In this document: piece after piece, positions 16,650 through 25,109 of the stretch
Numbering within the stretch: position 1 is the first letter of the stretch
Layout: each line of letters starts with the position of its first letter
Source: an uncultured Streptomyces sp.
Lineage (GTDB): Bacteria; Actinomycetota; Actinomycetes; Streptomycetales; Streptomycetaceae
DNA length: 64,000 nt
Reading direction: 5' to 3'
Assembly (NCBI RefSeq): GCF_947488945.1
Contig: NZ_CANLBS010000019.1
Location: forward strand, 120,299-184,298
The notes under the pieces: generated by a model
Told to the model about the DNA's origin: nothing
The model's input: the letters and a program-made list of their open reading frames with translations, nothing else
Database searches by the model: none
Made by a program: the position numbers and the translations under genes

Positions 16650-18257
16650 TCACCCCCCGTAGGTCTCGCGCAGTTCCACCTTCCGGACCTTGCCGCTCAC
16701 CGTCATCGGGAAGGTCTCCAGCACCTGGAGCCGGCGCGGGGTCTTGTAGTGGGCGAGGCGGTCGCGGCAGAAGGCGGTGAGCTCGTCCAGGGTCGGCGGG
16801 TCGGCGGGGTCACGGGGAATGACGCAGGCGAGGATCTCCTCGCCGTACCGGGCGTCGGGGACTCCGACGACCTGGACGTCCGCGATCTTCGGGTGGGTGT
16901 AAAGGAACTCCTCGATCTCGCGCGGGTAGATGTTCTCCCCACCCCGGATGATCATGTCCTTGATGCGGCCGACGATCTGGACGTAACCGTCCTCGCGCAT
17001 CACCGCCAGGTCGCCGGTGTGCATCCAGCGGCCGGCGTCGACGACCTCGGCGGTGCGGTCGGGCTGCTCCCAGTATCCGAGCATCACGCTGTAGCCGCGG
17101 GTGCACAGTTCGCCGGGCTCGCCCCTCTCCAGCGTCACCCCGGTCAGCGGGTCGACCACCTTCACCTCGATGTGCGGCAGGGCCCGGCCCACCGTGCCGG
17201 TGCGCCGCTCCAGGTCGTCGTCGCGGCGGGTCTGGACGGACACGGGCGAGGTCTCCGTCATGCCGTAGCAGATCGACACCTCGGCCATGTGCATCTCGGC
17301 GACCACCCGCTTCATCACCTCGACCGGGCACGGCGACCCGGCCATGATCCCGGTGCGCAGGGTGGACAGGTCGAAGCCGGCGAAGTCGGGGTGGTCGAGC
17401 TCGGCGATGAACATCGTCGGCACCCCGTAGAGCGAGGTGCAGCGCTCCTGCTGGACGGCGGTCAGGGTGGCGACCGGGTCGAACGCGGGGGCGGGGATCA
17501 CGATGCAGCCGCCGTGCGAGGTGATGGCGAGGTTGCCCATCACCATGCCGAAGCAGTGGTAGAAGGGGACGGGGACGCAGACCCGGTCCTGCTCGGTGTA
17601 GGCGATCGTCTCGCCCACGAAATAGCCGTTGTTGAGGATGTTGTGGTGGGAGAGGGTCGCCCCCTTGGGGAAGCCCGTCGTCCCCGAGGTGTACTGGATG
17701 TTGATCGGGTCGTCGCAGGAGAGCTCGGCCTCGCGGGACGCGAGCCGGTCCCCGGTCACCGCCCCGGCCCCCGCGACGAGTTCGTCCCAGCTCCGGTCGC
17801 CGATGTAGTGCACGGAGCGCAGGGCGGGGCAGCGGCCGCGCACCTGCTCCACCAGGGCGCGGTAGTCGCTGGTGCGGTGGGCGAGGGACGAGATCAGCAT
17901 CGTGATGCCGGCCTGCCCGAGCACGAACTCCAGCTCGTGGGCGCGGTAAGCCGGGTTGATGTTGACCATGATCGCGCCGATGCGGGCGGTGGCGTACTGC
18001 ACCAGGACCCATTCCGGGCAGTTGACCGCCCAGATGCCGACCCGGTCGCCCCGTGCGACACCGGCCGCCATCAGGGCCCGCGCCAACTCGGCCACGTCCG
18101 CGCCGAACTCGGCATAGGTCCAGCGCCGTCCGGAGGCGACGTCCACCAACGCCTCGCGGTCCGCGTGGGCCTCGACCGCCCGGTCGAGGTTGCGCCCGAT
18201 GGTGTCGCCCAGCAGCGGGGTGGTTCCGGTGCCGTGCGCGTACGATGGTTGGCTCAT
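16650..18257 (-). CDS. Acyl-CoA synthetase (AMP-dependent, FadD type)
   Basis: 535 residues. It activates a fatty or other carboxylic acid to acyl-CoA through an acyl-adenylate. The P-loop is YTSGTTGFPKGATLSH, the A4/A5 motifs are GYSVMLGYWEQPDRTA and MHTGDLAVMREDGYVQIVGR, and the mobile C-terminal domain has the acetylatable-Lys motif SGKVRKVELRE near the end. GRIKDMIIRGGENIYPREIEEF is typical of the medium/long-chain subgroup. The ATG at 18257 follows AAGGGGA; the upstream in-frame extension is not coding-like. It is co-directional with a second synthetase 120 bases upstream, but a hairpin separates them. The chain length of the substrate cannot be read from the sequence. Confidence 0.93.
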   Translation of the reverse strand: MSQPSYAHGTGTTPLLGDTIGRNLDRAVEAHADREALVDVASGRRWTYAEFGADVAELARALMAAGVARGDRVGIWAVNCPEWVLVQYATARIGAIMVNINPAYRAHELEFVLGQAGITMLISSLAHRTSDYRALVEQVRGRCPALRSVHYIGDRSWDELVAGAGAVTGDRLASREAELSCDDPINIQYTSGTTGFPKGATLSHHNILNNGYFVGETIAYTEQDRVCVPVPFYHCFGMVMGNLAITSHGGCIVIPAPAFDPVATLTAVQQERCTSLYGVPTMFIAELDHPDFAGFDLSTLRTGIMAGSPCPVEVMKRVVAEMHMAEVSICYGMTETSPVSVQTRRDDDLERRTGTVGRALPHIEVKVVDPLTGVTLERGEPGELCTRGYSVMLGYWEQPDRTAEVVDAGRWMHTGDLAVMREDGYVQIVGRIKDMIIRGGENIYPREIEEFLYTHPKIADVQVVGVPDARYGEEILACVIPRDPADPPTLDELTAFCRDRLAHYKTPRRLQVLETFPMTVSGKVRKVELRETYGG

Positions 18258-18334
18258 CACAGTCCCCTTCACGGTGTGGGCACGACGACTCGCTCTTCGG
18301 GGGCCGCCGCGCCCCGCGGGCGTACGGCGGCCGG

Positions 18335-18366
18335 GTCCGCCCCCCACCCGGACACGCGGGGCGGAC
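18335..18366 (-). terminator. Hairpin between the two acyl-CoA synthetase genes
   Basis: GTCCGCCCC / GGGGCGGAC, a 9-bp stem just beyond the stop of the upstream synthetase. Confidence 0.5.
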
Positions 18367-18380
18367 GGGCGGACCGTCGC

Positions 18381-20081
18381 TCAGCGCAGGTCCGCCTCGC
18401 GGTACTCGGCCCCTTCCCCTGCCCCTACCCCTGCCTCTGCCCCCCGCAGGGTCCGCTCGCGCAGTTCGATGCGGCGGATCTTGCCGGAGATCGTCTTCGG
18501 CAGTTCGGCGAACTCCAGCACCCGGAGCCGCTTGTAGGGCGCGAGCACGGCACGGGAGTGCTCGAAGAGGGCCTTCGCGGTGTCCGGGCCGGGCTCCCAG
18601 CCCTTGGCCAGCACGATGTACGCCTTCGGCACCGACAGCCGCACCGGGTCCGGCGAGGGGACCACCGCGGCCTCGGCGACCGCCTCGTGCTCCAGCAGCG
18701 CGCTCTCCAGCTCGAACGGGGAGATCTTGTAGTCGGAGGACTTGAAGACGTCGTCGCTGCGGCCCACGTAGGTGAGGTAGCCGTCGTCGTCCCGCGCGCC
18801 GATGTCGCCGGTGCGGTAGTACCCGCCCGCCATCGCCTCGGCGGTGCGCTCCGGGTCGCCGTGGTAGCCGGTCATCAGACCGGCCGGGGCGTCGGTCAGG
18901 TCGAGGGCGATCTCGCCCTCGCGGACGCCGGGTTCACCGGACACCGGGTCGAGCAGGACGACCTGGTATCCCGGCGTGGGACGGCCCATCGAGCCGGCCT
19001 TCAGCAACTGGCCGGGCGAGTTGGCGACCTGGACGGCGGTCTCCGTCTGCCCGAAGCCGTCCCGGACGGTGACGCCCCAGGCGCGCCGCACGGTCTCGAT
19101 GACCTCGGGGTTCAGCGGCTCGCCCGCCGCGACGACCTCGCGCGGTGGGGTCTTCAGCGTCGAGATGTCGGCCTGGATCAGCATGCGCCACACCGTCGGC
19201 GGGGCGCAGAAGCTGGTGATGCCGGAGCGGTCCATCTCCGCCATCAGCCGGGCCGCGTCGAACCGCTCGTAGTTGAAGATGAAGACGGTGGCCTCGGCGT
19301 TCCACGGCGCGAAGAGGTTGGACCAGGCGTGCTTCGCCCAGCCGGGCGAGGAGATGTTCAGGTGGACGTCGCCGGGCTTGAGGCCGATCCAGTACATCGT
19401 CGCCAAGTGGCCCACGGGGTACGACACATGGGTGTGCTCGACCAGCTTGGGGCTGGCGGTCGTGCCGGAGGTGAAGTAGAGCATCAGCGGTTCGTCCGCG
19501 TCGGTCTCCCGGTCCGGCGCGAAGGTGTCGGCGGCGGTCGCGGCGTCGGCGTAGTCCAGCCAGCCTTCGACCGGTTCGCCGACCGCGATCCGGGTGTAGT
19601 CGCCGGGGACCGCGTCGAACTTGGCGGTGCCGTCGGAGCGCACCAGGACGTGCCGCACCCGGCCGCGCTCCACCCGGTCGCGCAGGTCGAGGGGGCCGAG
19701 CAGCGGGGTGCAGGGGATGAGGACCGCACGCAGCTTCATGGCCGCGAGTGCCGTCTCCCACAGCTCGGCCTGGTTGCCCAGCATCACCAGGATGCGGTCG
19801 CCCTCGCGGACGCCCTGCGCGGCGAGCCAGTTGGCGGCGCGGTGGGAGCGGGTGCTCATCTCCGCGAAGGAGATCTCGGTGCGCCCGCCGTCCTCCTCCA
19901 CGATGTGCAGCGCGACGCGGTCGTTGTCCCGCGCGATCACGTCGAACCAGTCGAGGGCCCAGTTGAAGTGCGCGGGGCGCGGCCAGCGGAACCCCTCGTA
20001 CGCCGTCCCGTAGTCCTCGCGGTGTTCCAGCAGGAAGTCCCGGGCGGCCCGGAACGTCTCCGTCGCGCTCGTCGCCGACAT
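18381..20081 (-). CDS. Medium-chain acyl-CoA / acetyl-CoA-like synthetase (MACS type)
   Basis: 566 residues of the ANL superfamily. The N-terminus with FRWPRPAHFNWALDWFDVIA is the MACS signature (substrate region 'FNWALDWFD'). The P-loop is LYFTSGTTASPKLVEHTH. The core motif DGFGQTETAVQ, GYYRTGDIGARDDDGYLTYV and SGKIRRIELRE complete the set. MACS enzymes activate medium-chain, branched or aromatic acids. GAGGAGGG lies 6 bases before the ATG at 20081. The C-terminal AEAGVGAGEGAEYREADLR is a short disordered tail. It is divergent from a LuxR-type regulator that probably controls it. Confidence 0.92.
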   Translation of the reverse strand: MSATSATETFRAARDFLLEHREDYGTAYEGFRWPRPAHFNWALDWFDVIARDNDRVALHIVEEDGGRTEISFAEMSTRSHRAANWLAAQGVREGDRILVMLGNQAELWETALAAMKLRAVLIPCTPLLGPLDLRDRVERGRVRHVLVRSDGTAKFDAVPGDYTRIAVGEPVEGWLDYADAATAADTFAPDRETDADEPLMLYFTSGTTASPKLVEHTHVSYPVGHLATMYWIGLKPGDVHLNISSPGWAKHAWSNLFAPWNAEATVFIFNYERFDAARLMAEMDRSGITSFCAPPTVWRMLIQADISTLKTPPREVVAAGEPLNPEVIETVRRAWGVTVRDGFGQTETAVQVANSPGQLLKAGSMGRPTPGYQVVLLDPVSGEPGVREGEIALDLTDAPAGLMTGYHGDPERTAEAMAGGYYRTGDIGARDDDGYLTYVGRSDDVFKSSDYKISPFELESALLEHEAVAEAAVVPSPDPVRLSVPKAYIVLAKGWEPGPDTAKALFEHSRAVLAPYKRLRVLEFAELPKTISGKIRRIELRERTLRGAEAGVGAGEGAEYREADLR

Positions 20082-20218
20082 GTGCCCTCCTCATTGCGGA
20101 CCGGTCCCGGTCGTTTAACATCATGTAAACAGTGACCCCGGTCTCACCACCCCCGAACGGGGGGTACGCCTCCCCCGCACGGGGGAGGCTCGTGGACCGG
20201 GTGGGGAGGGCGTTCACC
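20082..20218. other. Divergent promoter region with palindrome and two hairpins
   Basis: TTAACATCATGTAAA (20115-20129) is a 15-bp inverted repeat around a central C with one mismatched pair, in the only AT-rich stretch, and is a likely operator. It is followed by two GC hairpins reading toward the regulator: CCCCC-GAAC-GGGGG (20050-type stem at 20150-20163) and a perfect 9-bp GCCTCCCCC-GCAC-GGGGGAGGC (20168-20189). The second could fold in the leader RNA of the regulator. Confidence 0.6.
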
Positions 20219-21061
20219 GTGGCGGAAGCGGCCGAGGCGGGCGAGATGCAGTCCGCGCTGCTGCGGCTGCGCCGTACCAGCGGCCTCCCCGTGGTGTTCG
20301 GGGGGCTGCTGTCCGATCCCCGGCACGCGACGATCGCCGAGTTGAGCGGGGCCCGTACCGGTGCACTGCGCGGGCTGGTCGTCTCGGCCGGAAGCGGTCT
20401 CGGAGGGAAGTCCATCGCGCTGTCCCGGCCCTGCGCGGTCACCGACTACGCCTCCGCCCGCCACATCAGCCACGAGTACGACACCGCGGTCGCGGCCGAG
20501 GGCCTGCGCTCGGTGCTCGCGGTGCCGGTGGTGGTGGGGCGTCAGGTGCAGGGTGTGCTGTACGGGGCGCTGCGTGAGCCACTGACGCTGGGCGACCGTG
20601 CCTTCGACGCCGCGACGGCGGCGGCCAGGGACGTGGAGCAGGCGCTCGCGGTGCGCGACCGGGTGCGGGAGCTGCTGTTGTCGGCCCGCGAGCGGGTGAC
20701 CGCGCCGGAGGTGGCCCCCGGCGCCTGGGAGGACGTGCGCGAGGCGCACCTCGCGCTGCGGGCGCTGGCTCCCCGGGTGTCGGACCCGGGGCTGCGGGCC
20801 GAGCTTCTGGCGGTGTGCGGGCGGCTCGCCTCGGCCTCGGGCGCGCCGGTCCGGCAGGACCGCCGGGTACGGCTCGCGCCCCGCGAGGTGGACGTGATCG
20901 CGTGCGTGGCGGCCGGCGCCACCAACGCGTCGGCCGCCGGGCAGTTGGGGCTGCGCCCGGAGACGGTGAAGGGGTACCTGCGCGCGGCGATGCGGAAGCT
21001 GGGCGCGCACACCCGGCTGGAGGCGGTGGTCGCGGCCCGCCGCGCGGGGCTGCTGCCCTGA
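20219..21061 (+). CDS. GAF-like sensor / LuxR-type transcriptional regulator
   Basis: 280 residues from the GTG at 20219, which has GGGGAGGG nine bases upstream. In-frame GTGs at 20132 and 20192 would add residues encoded by two hairpins and look non-coding, but cannot be excluded. Residues about 10-150 resemble a GAF sensor (LPVVFGGLL, then GLGGKSIALSRPCAVTDYA and SVLAVPVVVGRQVQGVLYG). The C-terminus is a LuxR HTH (LAPREVDVIACVAAGATNAS, ETVKGYLRAAMRKLGAHTR). Such proteins in Streptomyces commonly sit divergent from acyl-CoA synthetases, so control of the adjacent MACS gene by an acid or acyl-CoA signal is a reasonable inference. Confidence 0.88.
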   Translation: MAEAAEAGEMQSALLRLRRTSGLPVVFGGLLSDPRHATIAELSGARTGALRGLVVSAGSGLGGKSIALSRPCAVTDYASARHISHEYDTAVAAEGLRSVLAVPVVVGRQVQGVLYGALREPLTLGDRAFDAATAAARDVEQALAVRDRVRELLLSARERVTAPEVAPGAWEDVREAHLALRALAPRVSDPGLRAELLAVCGRLASASGAPVRQDRRVRLAPREVDVIACVAAGATNASAAGQLGLRPETVKGYLRAAMRKLGAHTRLEAVVAARRAGLLP

Positions 21062-21391
21062 GCCGTGCCCGGCAGGCCCCGGCACATCAGTCGCACTTCC
21101 AGCCGCAGCCCCACTGGCAGGAGGCCGGTGCCCTGGGCACACGAACCCGCGCCTCGGCCACCGGAATCGACGCTGACGGGAGTCGGGTCTGAAGCGTCGT
21201 GCGCATCATCCGCGGAGAAGGCCCGCAGGGCGAGACCAGCACATCCGGCTTTCGTTGATGTCCGCACCGGGAGCGGAGGCCGCTCAGCCAGGGTAGTGCG
21301 ACGATGTCTGGGTCAAAGGGGTGGCACGCACGTGGGCAAGCGCACGATCGAAGCAGGCCCGTTGCGGGCTGACGGAAAAAGCGGGTGGCGA
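21062..21391. other. 330-base gap with candidate peptide gene and divergent promoters
   Basis: Composition is less GC-biased than the neighbouring genes. The minus strand holds the Cys/Trp-rich ORF described separately. TTGACC (21315-21310) and TACCCT (21294-21289) on the minus strand, 15 bases apart, could be its promoter. The start region of the DUF416 gene may extend to a GTG at 21332. Confidence 0.5.
21087..21206 (-). CDS. Candidate Cys/Trp-rich small peptide (unverified)
   Basis: A 39-codon ORF (40 if the adjacent ATG at 21209 is used). The first 28 residues are polar and basic with no signal peptide. The last 11, SCQWGCGWKCD, hold three Cys and two Trp with high-GC third positions and end exactly at the stop. 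A leader plus a compact modified core would give this layout in a RiPP, but no modification enzyme or transporter is nearby and no ribosome site is visible. It runs convergent to the LuxR regulator and divergent from DUF416. It may be chance. Confidence 0.3.
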   Translation of the reverse strand: MRTTLQTRLPSASIPVAEARVRVPRAPASCQWGCGWKCD

Positions 21392-21958
21392 ATGCAAACG
21401 CTGGTGGAGAGGGCTGTCGCGGAGACACTGCGCAACAGTGGCGGCGAGGTGATCCGTCTGTACGTCGCAGCCTGCGCAGAGCGCATGGTGCCGCTGTTCA
21501 CAGGCCTGCGGGCGGGGGCGCCCGGGCGGGAGGCCGACCTGGATTTCTGCGTGCGGTCCGTAGGCGACCTCTGGCATACCGGCCAGCCGCTGGCCGACGC
21601 TGAGCGAGTGGGCGTGCTGGAGCGCTTCCCCGAACTTCAGCCGAGCGACGAGGGGATCACCGACGTCGCTGACACGTACGCCTTCTTCGGTGCCCTCGTC
21701 CTGCGGCACGCGCTGTCGGCCAACGACACCGGGGATGCCCGTGACGCAGTGGCTTGCGGCCACGTGGCGCTCACCGCGATGGGGATGCTGGACCAGAACC
21801 TCACGGGGGCAGGCTTCGGCGCCGAGGAGCAGCGGCTCCAGTCCTGCTCGGCGTCCGGTGACGCCGCCGGCCTATGGGAGGCCAGCGTGACGGCGGGACG
21901 GGAGCGTTTCCGCGCCGTGCTGGGTCGTACCGGACGCGGCGGAGGCTGGGCGCTGTAG
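21392..21958 (+). CDS. DUF416 family protein
   Basis: 188 residues from the ATG at 21392; a GTG at 21332 would add 20 residues. The pattern VIRLYVAACAERMVPLFTG, then VGDLWHTG, QPSDEGITDVADTYAFFGAL and VALTAMGMLDQ follows the E. coli YjaG/DUF416 layout of an all-helical protein of about 190-200 residues with the C-ERM-P motif. The function of the family is not established. Codon use is slightly less GC-biased than in surrounding genes, and the next gene is an immunity protein, suggesting an acquired segment. Confidence 0.75.
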   Translation: MQTLVERAVAETLRNSGGEVIRLYVAACAERMVPLFTGLRAGAPGREADLDFCVRSVGDLWHTGQPLADAERVGVLERFPELQPSDEGITDVADTYAFFGALVLRHALSANDTGDARDAVACGHVALTAMGMLDQNLTGAGFGAEEQRLQSCSASGDAAGLWEASVTAGRERFRAVLGRTGRGGGWAL

Positions 21959-22317
21959 TTGACCCAGGTCGGCGCCGCGGGCGGCCGGGTCATGTCGAGG
22001 TGGCCGGCACGACGCTCCGCATGGATCTCGTACGCCCGCTCGACGGTCTGGATGCCCGGTCCTGATCTTCATTCGCCCACGCTTACGGCAGAGTCCAGGC
22101 AACCCTTCACCGCCTGGGCCGTGTTCGACCTCAGCGATGACACCCGGCTCCACCCAGCCCGTACGGGCCTGTGACCGGCGGGTGGTTGCGGATGCCGGTG
22201 CCCCAACCTCTTCGTCAACTACGATCCTGGCGCTGCGCTTCCGGGCCACGGTACGCCCGGAATCCGACCGCCGGGGGACCGCACCTGACGGCACATCCCA
22301 TGAGGAGCGAGACCTTA
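21959..22317. other. 359-base gap; possible gene debris
   Basis: No frame has sustained coding bias. Short plausible-looking peptides appear on both strands, with several stops, which fits decayed coding DNA. The leader of the Imm1 gene occupies the right end; GAGGAG at 22303-22308 is its ribosome site. Confidence 0.5.
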
Positions 22318-22824
22318 ATGGCTATCAAGGTTCTGGAACAGAAGCCGCTGATCCTGAGACGGGAAAGCGAAGTCCGCACATATCTCGACGCATTCTTTGC
22401 CGAACGCGACAGGCTCGACGCCGTTGCGGTTTTTCAGGTCGTCGACGATGTCATTTTCGACACAGCCAGGGATTCGGCGCCAGACAATGTTCTTACGATC
22501 GGAATTGACCCTACGTCAGGGTACGGGGGGTTGATCTGGTACTGCGACGGACCGCTTGCTCGCCATATTTCTGCGGAATTCGGCCACGATGTAGCCTACA
22601 GCGCCTGGGTGCCCCTGAATCCATCCCCACCGGATGTCGACCCCGAAGTGGTCTCCGAACCAGGATGCCCAACCTTCTTCGATCGCACCAGCGTGCTGCC
22701 ACTGCCTGTCATTCGCTCGGTGGTAGAACAGTACTTTCGCGAAGGAACCGGCTTTCGGCCGACGCAGGTGCAGTGGACGAAAGGTCACTTCACCGGTGCA
22801 CTCTGGACGGAAGAGCAGGCGTAG
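22318..22824 (+). CDS. Imm1 family immunity protein (orphan)
   Basis: 168 residues from the ATG at 22318; GAGGAG lies about 9 bases upstream, and an alternative ATG at 22300 is less well placed. The features fit the Imm1 family of polymorphic-toxin immunity proteins: IDPTSGYGGLIWYCDGP in the middle, and a C-terminal LPLPVIRSVVEQYFREGTG followed by RPTQVQW, the hallmark helix-strand. Such proteins neutralise deaminase or nuclease toxins in the cytoplasm. No toxin gene is present, so it may protect against toxins of neighbours. Codon use is clearly less GC-rich than the rest of the window, a sign of transfer. Confidence 0.75.
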   Translation: MAIKVLEQKPLILRRESEVRTYLDAFFAERDRLDAVAVFQVVDDVIFDTARDSAPDNVLTIGIDPTSGYGGLIWYCDGPLARHISAEFGHDVAYSAWVPLNPSPPDVDPEVVSEPGCPTFFDRTSVLPLPVIRSVVEQYFREGTGFRPTQVQWTKGHFTGALWTEEQA

Positions 22825-22858
22825 CCACCGGCCGATTCCACTCACGCGGATCCTTTCG

Positions 22859-24025
22859 CTAACCGTCGAAGTCGACCACGTGCCCGAACCGGACGTCGTG
22901 CTCGTCCGCGTCCGTCATCACGTCCAGCAAGTGCGCCGCCTCCGCCGTCACCGCGTCCCGGTCCGCCGGCCGGAGCGGCTCGAACGGCTGCACGGTCACG
23001 ACGGCGGCTCCGCCGCGCCCCTTGCCCCGTTCCAACCGCCACACGGCGGCGAGGAAGCCGTCCACCAGTACGGTGCCGTACGCCTGGTTGCCCTTGCCGT
23101 TGCGGCCGTGGTGGACGGCCGGGATCACCCGCGTGCGGTCGGCGTGGCCGAGCAGCACGTTGTCGAACTCCGGCAGGAAGCGCGGCGGGGCGGGGACGTC
23201 GGGGCCGGGGCGGGGTGCGTCGGGCAGGTCGAAGAGTTCGGTGCCGTTCTCGTCCCTGAAGGTGAGCAGCCGCGGCCGCAGCCGGTCGAACACCTCGCGC
23301 ATCATGGTCAGCCCGGCCCAGGTCTGCAGGTCCCGTACGGAGGCGGGCCCGAACGCGGCGAGGTAGCGCAGCACCAGCGCGTCCGGGGAGAGCGGGGCGG
23401 GCGCGGTGCGGCCGAGCCAGTGCCCGGCGGTGGTCAGCGCGACCTGACCACTGCGGTCCCACAGCCCGCGTGGGGTCACCTGGACGAGCGGCAGCAGGCA
23501 GCGGGCCGCCACGGTGAGCGCGAGCGGGTCGGCTCCGGGCCACTCTTCGAGCAGAGCCTGCCTCAACTCCCTCACCGTACGCGGACGTTCCTCCACGAGC
23601 TCCTGGGCGATCCGGGCCAGCCGGGCGGTGTCCACCCCGACGAGCCCCTTGCGGAAGAGATGCAGCTCGCGTTCGCGGGCGGGCTGCACCAGGGGCCGCA
23701 GGGTGAGGGCGTCCTCCGCGGTGTGGGTGTGGAGGGTGGACCGGAGGGTGACGGTCCGGACCACCGCACGGGACTCCATCAGCGCGGAGAGGTCCGAGGG
23801 GGCGAATCCGGCGAGCCGCGCGAAGAGCTGGAAGTACGGGGGCCGGGTGTTCTGCGCCTGTAGCCCGACCAGGTGCGCGACGGCCCGCTCGGCCGTCAGT
23901 GTGGATCGGCGCAGCAGCAGTTGGCGGTCGAGCGTGGCCCGGTTGAGCTCCCGCGCCGACAGGACGGCGGGGTGGGCTGCCCCGGAGGCGCGCGTGTGGG
24001 GCGGTGTCTTCTTCGCTGCTGCCAT
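22859..24025 (-). CDS. AlkZ-family winged-helix DNA glycosylase (HTH_42)
   Basis: 388 residues. The protein consists of tandem winged-helix modules as in AlkZ/YcaQ. The catalytic motif of this family is Q-x-Q or Q-x-D; here HLVGLQAQ has Gln56-Ala-Gln58, the Q-x-Q form of AlkZ that unhooks interstrand crosslinks and bulky alkyl adducts. Other matches are RGLWDRSGQVALTTA and LPEFDNVLLGHADRTRV, typical of the family. Only the window to M at 24025 is coding-like; the frame stays open far upstream as a shadow. It is divergent from a DMT transporter. Substrate is inferred from the motif only; housekeeping paralogues are common in Streptomyces. Confidence 0.88.
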   Translation of the reverse strand: MAAAKKTPPHTRASGAAHPAVLSARELNRATLDRQLLLRRSTLTAERAVAHLVGLQAQNTRPPYFQLFARLAGFAPSDLSALMESRAVVRTVTLRSTLHTHTAEDALTLRPLVQPARERELHLFRKGLVGVDTARLARIAQELVEERPRTVRELRQALLEEWPGADPLALTVAARCLLPLVQVTPRGLWDRSGQVALTTAGHWLGRTAPAPLSPDALVLRYLAAFGPASVRDLQTWAGLTMMREVFDRLRPRLLTFRDENGTELFDLPDAPRPGPDVPAPPRFLPEFDNVLLGHADRTRVIPAVHHGRNGKGNQAYGTVLVDGFLAAVWRLERGKGRGGAAVVTVQPFEPLRPADRDAVTAEAAHLLDVMTDADEHDVRFGHVVDFDG

Positions 24026-24196
24026 GGGCAGCACGCTACGCCGCGGGGCGCCCACTCCCCCGGCGTTCCACCGGGCCCGCCCGAAGAGCCCGGCGCCGAT
24101 GCCGGGCCGGGTGCGGCATCGACCACCCGAGGGACGGATCCGACATTCCCGGCGGTGGCGTCCTCCCCCGTTCCGGACACGGTCGCCCCCCATGAT

Positions 24197-25075
24197 GTGC
24201 GGGTGATCAGTGTCCTGTTCGCCGTCCTGACCGCGCTCAGCAACGGCGCCGCATCGGTTCTGCAGCGACGCGCGGCGAGTTCCGTGCCCGATTCCGCGTC
24301 GATGCGGCTGTCCCTGTTCGGGCATCTGCTGCGTCAACGGGTGTGGATCGCGGGCATCGGTCTGGTGATCGTGGCGGCGGTCTGCCAGGCGGTGGCGCTG
24401 GCCACCGGGCCGATCGCGGTGGTCCAGCCGATCTTCGTCATCGAGCTGCCCGCGACGCTGCTGCTGGCGGGGTTCGTGATGCACGCGCGGGTGCCGCGCC
24501 CCATCTGGTTCGCGGTGGCCATGGTGACCTGCGGGCTGGCCCTCGGCATGGCGTCGGCCGCACCGGAGGGCGGACACGACACCGTGTCCGGCACGGCCTG
24601 GATCCCCGCGCTGCTGGCCACCGCGCTCTTCGAGGCGGTGCTGATCGGCGCGGCGCTGAGCACCCGGCGCGATCCGCGGGCGGCGCTGCTCGGGCTGGCG
24701 GCCGCCTGCGGTTACGCGCTCACGGCCGCGCTGATGAAGGACGCGATGGCCCGGCTGGAGGGCGACGGCGGGATCGCCCAGCTCTTCACCGCCTGGCAGC
24801 TGTACGGGACCGCGGCGGCGGGCGTCGGCGCGCTGTTCCTGCTGCAGAACGCGTTGCAGGCGGGGAGTCTGGTCGCCGTCCAGCCGATGCTGACCCTCGG
24901 CGACGCGCTGATCAGCATCCTGTACGGCGTCACGCTCTTCGGCGAGCACCTGCGCACCGGCTGGTGGCTGGTGCCGGAGGCGGTGGCGGTCGGGCTGATC
25001 GCGGTCGGCTGCGTGCAACTGGCCCGGTCCCCGCTGGCCTCCGGCAACCCGCCCCCGCCGCCGCGGGTCACCTAG
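24197..25075 (+). CDS. DMT (EamA-like) family transporter
   Basis: About 292 residues with nine or ten hydrophobic segments, beginning VISVLFAVLTALSNGAASV. Repeated EamA-type halves end in pro-rich TM segments such as LVAVQPMLTLGDALISILYG followed by FGEHLRTGWW. GTG codons at 24197 and 24203 are both possible starts; no clear ribosome site helps to decide. It probably exports a small metabolite across the membrane, but the substrate cannot be inferred. It is divergent from the glycosylase gene, and its stop is 34 bases from the convergent GST-like gene. Confidence 0.85.
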   Translation: MRVISVLFAVLTALSNGAASVLQRRAASSVPDSASMRLSLFGHLLRQRVWIAGIGLVIVAAVCQAVALATGPIAVVQPIFVIELPATLLLAGFVMHARVPRPIWFAVAMVTCGLALGMASAAPEGGHDTVSGTAWIPALLATALFEAVLIGAALSTRRDPRAALLGLAAACGYALTAALMKDAMARLEGDGGIAQLFTAWQLYGTAAAGVGALFLLQNALQAGSLVAVQPMLTLGDALISILYGVTLFGEHLRTGWWLVPEAVAVGLIAVGCVQLARSPLASGNPPPPPRVT

Positions 25076-25109
25076 CGGGAACGGTCGGCGCACCAACAAG
25101 GCTGGACGG

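Noticed and set aside
21872..22294. Minus-strand frame with a GWVEPGVIAEVEH segment, reminiscent of DNA ligase C-termini
   Set aside because: The similarity is limited to about a dozen residues; the rest of the frame lacks ligase motifs and coding bias. At most it is a decayed fragment.
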